From Treponema sp. (lineage in GTDB: Bacteria > Spirochaetota > Spirochaetia > Treponematales > Treponemataceae), in assembly GCA_017525605.1 (NCBI GenBank), contig JAFXSM010000023.1, positions 1 through 41,103 on the forward strand: DNA of 41,103 nucleotides, written 5' to 3'. The translations under genes were made by a program, and so were the position numbers. This document shows, in pieces, positions 33,869-40,440 of this stretch. Under the pieces are notes generated by a model. It saw only the letters and a program-made list of their open reading frames with translations. It ran no database searches and was not told the DNA's origin. Each line of letters starts with the position of its first letter. Position 1 is the first letter of the stretch.

Positions 33869-33900
33869 TTTATATTTTCATTTTGAAAAAGTGGTGTCAA
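33869..33900 (-). promoter_or_regulatory. Promoter of the SUMF1-peptide ABC operon
   Basis: On the minus strand a perfect TTGACA lies at 33900-33895 and TATAAA at 33874-33869, with alternative AT-rich -10 hexamers giving shorter spacers (18-20 bp). A leader of about 50 bases rich in A and T leads to the AGGAG site. Confidence 0.6.
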
Positions 33901-34009
33901 TTTTAAATGCCGCTAATACACGCCCGAAAACGACAAAAAACAGGATTTCAAAAAACATCAATTTGACATTTTGGAGAATTCAGACCTTTTATTTAAAACC
34001 TCTGAAAAA

Positions 34010-34040
34010 AACGCACTCCGCGGCATACACGGAATGCGTT
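34010..34040 (-). terminator. Terminator of queF-cdd
   Basis: AACGCACTCCG pairs with CGGAATGCGTT (one mismatch). On the minus strand the stem runs into TTTTTTT. It lies beyond palindromic element copy 3, about 205 bases after the cdd stop. The 420-base gap 33825-34244 thus holds the operon promoter, this terminator and the element; an isolated plus-strand TTGACA at 33963 has no gene behind it. Confidence 0.75.
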
Positions 34041-34058
34041 CAACTCAGATTAATTCGC

Positions 34059-34223
34059 CTGAATGTCGAGTTTTTTACAACCAAGTTTAAGGAAATATGC
34101 GGAATCGGGGTTCCGTGTTTAGAAAACATCTGCACAAGCGAAGCGCGGAAGCCGTTTTCTAAACACGGGTTCCCGATGGGAGCATATTTCCTTAACATTG
34201 ACTATGGAAACTCGACATTCAGA
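34059..34223 (-). repeat. Palindromic 3'-UTR element, copy 3
   Basis: A 165-bp palindrome with perfect 15-bp ends (CTGAATGTCGAGTTT / AAACTCGACATTCAG). Read on the minus strand it carries GCTCCCATCGGGAACCC and GGAACCCCGATTCCGC, nearly identical to copy 1. The outer arm TTAAGGAAATAT pairs with ATATTTCCTTAA and the inner arm GTGTTTAGAAAAC with GTTTTCTAAACAC. The apex differs from copies 1 and 2. It begins 21 bases after the cdd stop. An 11-bp direct repeat, CAGATTAATTC, flanks it (34046-34056 and 34221-34231). Confidence 0.9.
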
Positions 34224-34244
34224 TTAATTCAGATACAAAATCCG

Positions 34245-34646
34245 CTACATATTCTCAGGCCCGAACCCGAACGGAAGAAGCTCATCAAGAACGTGCTCCT
34301 CGTAGTTTCCGCCGCTGCCCGCACAGAGGATGCGCAGTTTCGGGTTGAATTCATTCAGGAACTGGCGGCACATTCCGCACGGCGTGCAGATGACATCGGA
34401 AGAACCGACGACTGCGAGCGTCTTTATATTCCTGAAGCCCTCGAAAACTGCCTTCGGGACTGCGACACGCTCCGCGCACACGCCGCACGGATACGACGCA
34501 TTCTCCACGTTCGCGCCGCAGAAAACTTTTTCCTCGCCGCTGTCGTTCTGGGCGATGAGCGCGGCACCGACCCTGTATTTCGAATACGGGCTGTAGGAGC
34601 CGCTTCTGGCTTCCAACGCCTTATCGACCAATTCCCTGTCAGTCAT
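34245..34646 (-). CDS. cdd: Cytidine deaminase
   Basis: Zinc enzyme of 133 residues that deaminates cytidine and deoxycytidine to uridine in pyrimidine salvage. Motifs are SGSYSPYSKYRVGAALIA near the N-terminus, NVENASYPCGVCAERVA with the zinc-ligand Cys and catalytic Glu (CAE), and SDVICTPCGMCRQFLNEF with the other two zinc Cys residues. The C-terminal ELLPFGFGPENM is typical of the tetrameric class. AGGAGG precedes the ATG. It follows queF by 22 bases and is probably co-transcribed. Confidence 0.96.
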   Translation of the reverse strand: MTDRELVDKALEARSGSYSPYSKYRVGAALIAQNDSGEEKVFCGANVENASYPCGVCAERVAVPKAVFEGFRNIKTLAVVGSSDVICTPCGMCRQFLNEFNPKLRILCAGSGGNYEEHVLDELLPFGFGPENM

Positions 34647-34668
34647 AAAAGCCTCCTATCAACAATTT

Positions 34669-35148
34669 TTATTTTCTTGCATCAAGAACGGAAAAAAGCC
34701 TTGACTTCTTCATGTCCTCGTACGAAGAGCCTTCTTTCGCGTAATTCGCAAACGGATAAATTGAAATTCCGCCGCGTGGAGTGAAAATTCCCTCGACCTC
34801 AAGATATTTCGGTTCAAGAAGACGAACCAAATCCTTCATTATTATGTTCGCGCAATCCTCGTGAAAATCCCCGTGGTTTCTGAAAGAGAAGAGATAGAGT
34901 TTCAGAGACTTTGACTCCACGATGAATTTGTCTGGAATGTAGTTGATTCTGATTGTCGCAAAATCCGGCTGGCCGGTCTTCGGGCAAAGCGAAGTGAATT
35001 CCGGGCAATTCAGCGTGACCATGTAGTCGTTGTCCGGGTGTTTGTTCGGGAATTTCTCAAGAAGATTCGGGTTGTAATCGTATGTGTATTTTGTTGACTG
35101 GTTTCCGAGAAGGGTCACTCCCTCAAGCTCTGATTCTGAACGTGGCAT
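34669..35148 (-). CDS. queF: NADPH-dependent preQ0 reductase QueF
   Basis: Reduces 7-cyano-7-deazaguanine to preQ1 in queuosine biosynthesis. At 159 residues it is the short, single-domain type. The tunnelling-fold motif [16 protein letters not shown] is the QueF signature, preceded by [14 protein letters not shown] with the active-site Cys that forms a thioimide, and followed by [18 protein letters not shown] lies upstream of the ATG. No preQ1 riboswitch is visible in the 114 bases upstream, and no other queuosine genes are in the window. Confidence 0.96.
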   Translation of the reverse strand: MPRSESELEGVTLLGNQSTKYTYDYNPNLLEKFPNKHPDNDYMVTLNCPEFTSLCPKTGQPDFATIRINYIPDKFIVESKSLKLYLFSFRNHGDFHEDCANIIMKDLVRLLEPKYLEVEGIFTPRGGISIYPFANYAKEGSSYEDMKKSRLFSVLDARK

Positions 35149-35262
35149 TTTTTCTCCTATTTTTGTTGATTTTGTTGATTTTTATGACAAATTCTAAAGA
35201 CGAACTCAAAAAAAGAAAAGTCAGATTCTGAAAGAAAATCGCTATCGTGATAGAATGGAGGA

Positions 35263-36567
35263 ATGGCAAAAGCAAAAAGGCGAAGCATGATTACGCCTGT
35301 CACGTTCTCACAGACAATATTTCTCAACATAAAATTCTTCCTGCAGAACAGGCTGCTTTCTTATGCGTGCGCATGTTCGTTCAACTTTCTGTTCTCGTTC
35401 ATCCCCGTGTCGATGATGATTACGGTGATTCTCATCCGGATTCTTCACACAACGCCGGAAGTCGCGGCATCGCTCATCAATATGTTCCCTGAAATCCCCG
35501 AATATATTGATACGAATTCGATAATCGAAAACGTGCAGGCAACGCAGCACGGACTGATTGTCGAAGTAATCCTCGGAATATTCGTGTTCTGGATGGCGAG
35601 GAGATTTTTTGCGACGACGTTCGACTCGCTGCAGAACATTTTCCACACGCACACGAAGCGGAAGGCTGTGATGAACCAGATACTGACGCTCGCTGTCGAA
35701 GTCCTGCTCATTTTCATCGTCGCAATGATGATTTTCATCTACGTTTCGATGAGGGCAATCCTGGACACGCCGTTCATCACGAATATGTTCAAGGGTATTC
35801 CCCAAATTTCGTTCATCTTCAACGGCGTTATAGTCTCGAATTTCATCGAGTACTTCCCGAACCTGCTGATTTTCATCGCGCTGCTCACTCTTTACAAGCT
35901 CGTGCCGGGAACGACACCGCAGACAAAAATCTGCGTGATTGCAGCACTCGCCTGCACAATCACGTTCTTCACGTTCAGGGTGCTTCTGCATTCGTTTTTG
36001 AACACGTCGAACTACAATATGGTTTACGGAGTCCTGAGCCAAATCATCATAACGCTCATGGACATTCAGTTCTTCTTCACTTTCTTTTTGTTTTTCGCGC
36101 AGACAATCTACGTCTACCAGTTCTTCAACGAGCATCTTCTGGCGGAACTGTACCTGCTTCCGAAAAAACAGAAGGTGGGTCTTCTTTCAAGGACAAAGAT
36201 GAAGCTTTTCATCCGGCCTGACTATCTAATTGCGATAGACGCTAACGTAATGGACTTGAAAAAAGACGAAATCCTCTACAAACCCGGCGACGAAACTGAG
36301 GGCGCGTACTACATCGTAAGCGGAAGGATAAGCGAGGAGAGAAACGGAGAAGCGGAAATAATGGAACAGGGCGACTTTTTCGGAGACATCGGTTGCATAA
36401 TCAAGAAGCCCAGAAACTCGACCGTAAAAGCCACGGAGAATTCGCGTATTATCAAAATCAAGGCGGACGATTTCGTCCGTATGGCGAAGAAAAATTCGAA
36501 GGCAATGCGGAAAATCATCTCAAAAATCAGCTCGAACTTTTCCTTTATGGACGAACACGAAGATTAA
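35263..36567 (+). CDS. YihY/BrkB-family membrane protein fused to a cyclic-nucleotide-binding domain
   Basis: Protein of 434 residues. The N-terminal 290 residues form a YihY/virulence-factor BrkB-like membrane domain with about six TM helices (FLQNRLLSYACACSFNFLFSFIPV, LTLAVEVLLIFIVAMMIFIYV, NLLIFIALLTLYKLVPGTTP, IIITLMDIQFFFTFFLFFAQTIYVY). Residues about 325-425 form a cNMP-binding fold (DEILYKPGDETEGAYYIVSGRI, GDFFGDIGCIIKKPRNSTVKATENSRIIKI). The phosphate-binding cassette has FFGDIGCI...RNSTVKA in place of the FGE(L/I)...RxA(T/S)V consensus, so ligand binding is uncertain. GGAGG lies only one base before the first ATG; ATG 35287 is an alternative start. The rare combination suggests ligand-gated regulation. 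Confidence 0.85.
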   Translation: MAKAKRRSMITPVTFSQTIFLNIKFFLQNRLLSYACACSFNFLFSFIPVSMMITVILIRILHTTPEVAASLINMFPEIPEYIDTNSIIENVQATQHGLIVEVILGIFVFWMARRFFATTFDSLQNIFHTHTKRKAVMNQILTLAVEVLLIFIVAMMIFIYVSMRAILDTPFITNMFKGIPQISFIFNGVIVSNFIEYFPNLLIFIALLTLYKLVPGTTPQTKICVIAALACTITFFTFRVLLHSFLNTSNYNMVYGVLSQIIITLMDIQFFFTFFLFFAQTIYVYQFFNEHLLAELYLLPKKQKVGLLSRTKMKLFIRPDYLIAIDANVMDLKKDEILYKPGDETEGAYYIVSGRISEERNGEAEIMEQGDFFGDIGCIIKKPRNSTVKATENSRIIKIKADDFVRMAKKNSKAMRKIISKISSNFSFMDEHED

Positions 36568-36570
36568 ATT

Positions 36571-36630
36571 TATAATGGTAAGGGAAATATTTATAGTACA
36601 GGGACAGGACTATGCGGTTCTGTCTTTTTT
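36571..36630 (+). promoter_or_regulatory. pyrG promoter and leader hairpin
   Basis: TATAAT (36571-36576) lies just after the previous stop, with TGGACG 17 bp upstream and a GGG start site six bases downstream; TATAGT (36592-36597) is an alternative -10. A stem GACAGGAC / GTTCTGTC (36603-36610 and 36617-36624) with a six-base loop runs straight into TTTTTTATTTTT, a terminator placed between promoter and ribosome binding site (GGAG 36640). It may attenuate pyrG or simply end the upstream gene. Confidence 0.55.
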
Positions 36631-36650
36631 ATTTTTATCGGAGTTTTCAA

Positions 36651-38267
36651 ATGGCAAAACAAACAAAGTACATCTTTATCACGGGAGGAGTTGTTTCAGG
36701 ACTCGGAAAGGGAATTGCGGCGGCATCAATCGGTCTTATTTTGAAGAGCAGGGGCTTAAACGTCGTCAACCAGAAATTCGACCCTTATCTGAACATTGAC
36801 CCGGGCACGATGAATCCGATTCAGCACGGAGAAGTTTTCGTAACGGATGACGGAGCAGAAACAGACCTTGACCTCGGACACTACGAGAGATTCACTGACA
36901 CTTCTCTTTCGCAAAGCTCGAACACGACGGCGGGAAGAGTCTACATGACAGTCCTGCAGAACGAGCGCGAGGGAAAATACAACGGCGGAACGGTTCAGGT
37001 AATTCCGAACGTGACGGAAGAAATCCTTCGGAGAATGCTCCTTTCCACAACGGAAACGAATGCCGACGTCATCATCACTGAAATCGGAGGCTCAATCGGA
37101 GATATCGAGTCGCTTCCGTTCATCGAGGCAATCAGGCAGATAAAGTACGAAGTTGGCGAAGAGAACTGCTGCTACATCCACCTGACGCTCGTCCCTTACC
37201 TCAACAAATCGAAGGACATCAAGACGAAGCCGACCCAGCATTCTGTAAAAGATTTGCAGAAGCTCGGAATCCAGCCGAACATCCTGATGCTCCGCTGCGA
37301 CGTTCCGATTGACACTGCGACACGCGAAAAGCTCGCCCTTTTCTGCAACGTTGACACGGACTGCGTCATCCAGAACACGACTGCGCGCTCGATTTATGCA
37401 GTTCCGCTCCAGCTTGAGGAAGAGCACATCGGAGACGCGGTCTGCAAAGTACTCGGACTTACAACACCGCCGACAGAGCTTTCCGAATGGACAAAAGTCG
37501 TCGATATCTTCCACAACCCGAAGGACAAAGTGAAAATCGCGCTCGTCGGAAAATACGTCGCACTTCACGACGCGTATCTTTCTGTCGTGGAATCCCTGAT
37601 TCACGGCGGAATCGCGAACGAGCTTTCGGTGGAAATCGACTGGGTTGACTCGGAGGAGCTTACGGACGACGAAACCGTGAAGAACAGGCTCAAGGACGCA
37701 GACGGAATAATCGTCCCGGGCGGATTCGGAACGCGCGGAATCGAGGGAATGATTCTGACGGCGAAATACTGCCGCGAGAACAACGTCCCGTATTTCGGAA
37801 TCTGCCTCGGAATGCAGATTATCGTAATCGAATACGCACGCGACGTTCTCGGCTGGAAAGACGCGCACTCAACTGAGATGGACAAAGAGACGAAGCACCC
37901 TGTAATCGATTTGATGCCGGACCAGAACGGAAAGATTCTCGGAGGAACGCTCCGTCTCGGAAAATTCGAATGTGCGGTGAAAGACGGCACAAAAACGCTT
38001 GAGGCATACGGAACGAAAACCGTATGGGAGAGGCACCGCCACCGCTACGAGTTCAACAACGCATTCAGGAGCGACCTTGAGAACGCGGGACTCGTCATTG
38101 CAGGCGTGAACCCGGAGCGCAACCTTGTGGAAGTCGTGGAAGTTCCGACGAACCCGTGGATGGTCGGAGGCCAGTTCCACCCGGAATTCAAGTCGCGCCC
38201 GAACAAGGCAGGACCTCTTTTCAGAGAGTTCATCAAAGCCTCATATAAAAACAAGTCTTCAAAATAA
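36651..38267 (+). CDS. pyrG: CTP synthase
   Basis: Converts UTP to CTP with glutamine and ATP. The start at ATG 36651 (MAKQTKYIFITGG, GGAG seven bases upstream) gives 538 residues, a standard length; an ATG 39 bases upstream lies in the leader hairpin. The synthetase domain has TGGVVSGLGKGIAAASIG (P-loop), DPYLNIDPGTMNPIQHGEVF and EIGGSIGDIESLPF. The C-terminal class I glutaminase domain has VPGGFGTRGIEG, nucleophile Cys in YFGICLGMQ, and HPEFKSRP with the catalytic His-Glu. It ends REFIKASYKNKSSK. A second, degenerate copy of this 3' end occurs 138 bases downstream. Terminator at 38426. Confidence 0.98.
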   Translation: MAKQTKYIFITGGVVSGLGKGIAAASIGLILKSRGLNVVNQKFDPYLNIDPGTMNPIQHGEVFVTDDGAETDLDLGHYERFTDTSLSQSSNTTAGRVYMTVLQNEREGKYNGGTVQVIPNVTEEILRRMLLSTTETNADVIITEIGGSIGDIESLPFIEAIRQIKYEVGEENCCYIHLTLVPYLNKSKDIKTKPTQHSVKDLQKLGIQPNILMLRCDVPIDTATREKLALFCNVDTDCVIQNTTARSIYAVPLQLEEEHIGDAVCKVLGLTTPPTELSEWTKVVDIFHNPKDKVKIALVGKYVALHDAYLSVVESLIHGGIANELSVEIDWVDSEELTDDETVKNRLKDADGIIVPGGFGTRGIEGMILTAKYCRENNVPYFGICLGMQIIVIEYARDVLGWKDAHSTEMDKETKHPVIDLMPDQNGKILGGTLRLGKFECAVKDGTKTLEAYGTKTVWERHRHRYEFNNAFRSDLENAGLVIAGVNPERNLVEVVEVPTNPWMVGGQFHPEFKSRPNKAGPLFREFIKASYKNKSSK

Positions 38268-38287
38268 GAAAAATATCCCGAATCAGA

Positions 38288-38357
38288 TGCATCCGCACGC
38301 AATAGCCGCACGGATGCGGCGGGGGCGAACTCTGCAAGCAGCCCGCAGGACGCGGGA
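38288..38357 (+). repeat. GC-rich hairpin insert after pyrG
   Basis: Two hairpins, GCATCCG...CGGATGC and CCCGC-AGGAC-GCGGG, lie in a stretch of about 70 bases much richer in GC than its surroundings. It separates the pyrG end from a degenerate second copy of that end (38364-38399, reading EFIKASYNNKK then TAG). Confidence 0.6.
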
Positions 38358-38399
38358 TGCGACGAATTCATAAAGGCCTCATATAACAACAAAAAGTAG
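38345..38399 (+). pseudogene. Duplicate fragment of the pyrG 3' end
   Basis: GCAGGAC followed by GAATTCATAAAGGCCTCATA aligns with the pyrG end (GCAGGAC ... GAGTTCATCAAAGCCTCATA), 138 bases upstream. In frame it reads EFIKASYNNKK and a TAG stop, so it is the tail of a CTP synthase gene with a slightly different C-terminus. It has no start signals of its own. Confidence 0.7.
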
Positions 38400-38425
38400 G
38401 CTGAATTTTTTAAGATTTTCAAAGA

Positions 38426-38452
38426 CAGACCGAAAAAGCAAAATTCGGTCTG
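38426..38452 (+). terminator. Terminator of pyrG
   Basis: CAGACCGAA pairs with TTCGGTCTG around nine bases and is followed by ten T's. Confidence 0.9.
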
Positions 38453-38544
38453 TTTTTTTTTGCGGAAGTTTATTTTTCAATACTGGAATCAAAAATTTTC
38501 AACGGATTTCACATGACGAGGAACAAATCATTCATATACCAAAA

Positions 38545-38590
38545 ATTAGTGGCGGTTTTCTCATAAAAAAACGAGAAAACCGCCACTAAT
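38545..38590 (-). terminator. Perfect 18-bp hairpin ending the minus-strand SPFH operon
   Basis: TTAGTGGCGGTTTTCTC and GAGAAAACCGCCACTAA are perfectly complementary, 18 bp with the outer A-T pair, around a 10-base loop. It includes the stop codon of the small membrane protein gene. On the minus strand TTTTTGG follows, consistent with a terminator of unusual length. Confidence 0.75.
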
Positions 38591-38999
38591 ATTTATGGAA
38601 AAGGGAGGATTGGATTCGCTCTAAAACACGCAACGCCCCGAAGTTTCCCGATTTCACGTTTGATATGATTATTCCGTATTCAATAATCGCGTAAATCAGA
38701 AGAATTATTCCGGTTACGATTATATACGGTGCAACTCTCATTCCGACGAATCCGAAAATTAAGTTGCTTACAAGGAACAGCACAAAGAAAATGCCTGAAA
38801 CAACTTTGAAATTTACGTTTCCAGCTCTTTCTTTTGGTCTTACTCCCAACATACCAATCAAGGTTGAGGCAAAAGTCAAACCGCTTCCGAGAGAAAGCAG
38901 AAGGCAAAAAGATTCGCCTGAGTTTGCGGCATAAAAACCATACCCTGCAAGTGCCGAAATCAATACAGACACGACAATCAGAAAAACATTTGGCTTCAT
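38586..38999 (-). CDS. Small four-TM membrane protein, function unknown
   Basis: Protein of 137 residues with four predicted TM helices (VFLIVVSVLISALAGYGFYA, CLLLSLGSGLTFASTLIGML, VSGIFFVLFLVSNLIFGFVG and APYIIVTGIILLIYAIIEYG) and a basic C-terminus. No family recognised. It begins 17 bases after the SPFH gene stop on the same strand and is probably part of that operon. Its stop codon is inside the terminator stem. Confidence 0.78.
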   Translation of the reverse strand: MKPNVFLIVVSVLISALAGYGFYAANSGESFCLLLSLGSGLTFASTLIGMLGVRPKERAGNVNFKVVSGIFFVLFLVSNLIFGFVGMRVAPYIIVTGIILLIYAIIEYGIIISNVKSGNFGALRVLERIQSSLFHKY

Positions 39000-39016
39000 A
39001 AAAAATGCTCCTTACA

Positions 39017-40420
39017 TTACATAGCCGGTGGAACTGGTGGGACTGGCGGTACAGGAGGAACTGAACTTTGTGCAAAAAGTGATGCAAGTTCAGGGATTTC
39101 ACCTGCAGCCTGCCAATTTGCCATTCCGTTTTTCCAGACAAGGCTTGACTTTGTAAACTGACCGCTTGCCACCATTTGAGAAAGCACCTGTACTGTATAA
39201 GGACCTGTACTCTGACCGTTTACTGCAACATTGTACTGGCTTACTGGAGGAACAGGTGGAACTGCACCCGGCATCTGTGGTGGCATCTGCTGATTAATTC
39301 CGCCCAATGCACCGTTCATCATGCCTGCCATGTTCTGACCGATTGCGCTTCCCATTGCCATTCCAGCCATAAGTCCTGCAGGATTGAAGCCGCCGCCGTT
39401 TCCGAGATTTACGCCAGCTCCGCCGTTTGCACTGATTTTACCAAGCGCATTTGCACCTGCGATTCCGACTTCAGTTTGTTTTTCAATCTGGAATGCTGAC
39501 AAGTTTGCGCTTTCAGTCTGAAGTTTCTGAGCACGCTGCATTTCTTCTCGCTGGATTCTCTGAGTTTCTTCAAGATTTTCCATCTGAACCCGCTGCATGT
39601 CCTGCATCTGCTTGATGTTGACGGCAGCCTGGGCTTGAGTTGTCTGCGTGGTGATATCTGCGGTGACTGCTTTAAGCTCTCTGTAGCCATCGCTGTCTTT
39701 GTCAAGCTCAACATCAGAAATATCAACGGCACTGACTGTTACGCCAAAATCATTCTGCAGGCGAGGTTTTATGTACTGTTCGATTGTGTCGTTTATCAAA
39801 AGGATTTTTCGTTCAAGCTGAATGACTGGGATTCCATTATCCGACGGAATATTTGTGACAACACCTTTTGTGTATCTGATAACTGCGTCTCTGATTTGTG
39901 TCTGGAAAGAAGCCAGATTAAAATCGATAAGACGGTGAAGTTTTATGAATTCTTTGTAATCTGAAATCTTGAAGCTGATTGTTCCCCGAACAGCCACAGG
40001 AACAGCATAGTCCATGAATCTTGGGTCTGCGACATCAAAAAACGGAACACCGAATTTTACCTGGATTATTCCTGCAAGGTTGATGAAGTAGATTTCTGCC
40101 TGAAAAGGACTTGCACCGCCGAACGCCGCCCCAACGATTGAAGTGAGGATTGGAAAGTTTCCTGTCTTGATTGTATCGTCGTAAGGACCTTCAATAAAAT
40201 CCTGCATCGTACCGTCTTTCTGATGGTACACGAACACGGCAACTTCGCCGTCCTTTACACGAAGAGAAGAGCCGTAGCGGATTGAATTTTCCTTTTTGGT
40301 GGTGTTCGCATCTTCACCAGCTGGCCGCCACTTCCAGATAAGGTAGCTCGACTCGTCACAGCGGATGACATCCATCAAACCGCCTTCGTTTGTCTTGTTT
40401 TTGTTTCCGAAAAGTCCCAT
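39017..40420 (-). CDS. SPFH-domain (YdjI/virion-core-like) protein with GYF_2 domain
   Basis: Protein of 467 residues. The N-terminal part (about 1-230) is an SPFH/band-7 domain of the YdjI type, seen in VIRCDESSYLIWKWRP, VKDGEVAVFVYHQKDG, VPVAVRGTISFKISDYKEFI, and DFGVTVSAVDISDVELD. An Ala/Gln/Arg/Glu-rich coiled coil follows (about 235-310), then a Gly/Met-rich segment (AGLMAGMAMGSAIGQNMAGMM). A GYF_2/DUF4339 domain (about 390-450; NGQSTGPYTVQVLSQMVASGQF, SSLVWKNGMANWQAAGEIPEL) and a PPVPPVPPVPP tail end the protein. In Bacillus, YdjI works with PspA-like proteins at the membrane. A similar envelope-stress role here is inference. Confidence 0.85.
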   Translation of the reverse strand: MGLFGNKNKTNEGGLMDVIRCDESSYLIWKWRPAGEDANTTKKENSIRYGSSLRVKDGEVAVFVYHQKDGTMQDFIEGPYDDTIKTGNFPILTSIVGAAFGGASPFQAEIYFINLAGIIQVKFGVPFFDVADPRFMDYAVPVAVRGTISFKISDYKEFIKLHRLIDFNLASFQTQIRDAVIRYTKGVVTNIPSDNGIPVIQLERKILLINDTIEQYIKPRLQNDFGVTVSAVDISDVELDKDSDGYRELKAVTADITTQTTQAQAAVNIKQMQDMQRVQMENLEETQRIQREEMQRAQKLQTESANLSAFQIEKQTEVGIAGANALGKISANGGAGVNLGNGGGFNPAGLMAGMAMGSAIGQNMAGMMNGALGGINQQMPPQMPGAVPPVPPVSQYNVAVNGQSTGPYTVQVLSQMVASGQFTKSSLVWKNGMANWQAAGEIPELASLFAQSSVPPVPPVPPVPPAM

Positions 40421-40440
40421 ATTTATCTCCGTTTTTTTGA

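Noticed and set aside
33891..34784. Plus-strand frame spanning copy 3 of the palindrome and cdd
   Set aside because: It crosses a terminator, a palindrome and the antisense of cdd, which has complete zinc motifs.
35149..35262. preQ1 riboswitch before queF
   Set aside because: The leader has repeated TTGTTGATTTT-like sequence but none of the conserved preQ1 aptamer core that I could recognise.
35308..36135. Minus-strand frame opposite the YihY fusion
   Set aside because: Arg/Glu/His-rich mirror of hydrophobic codons; no start signals.
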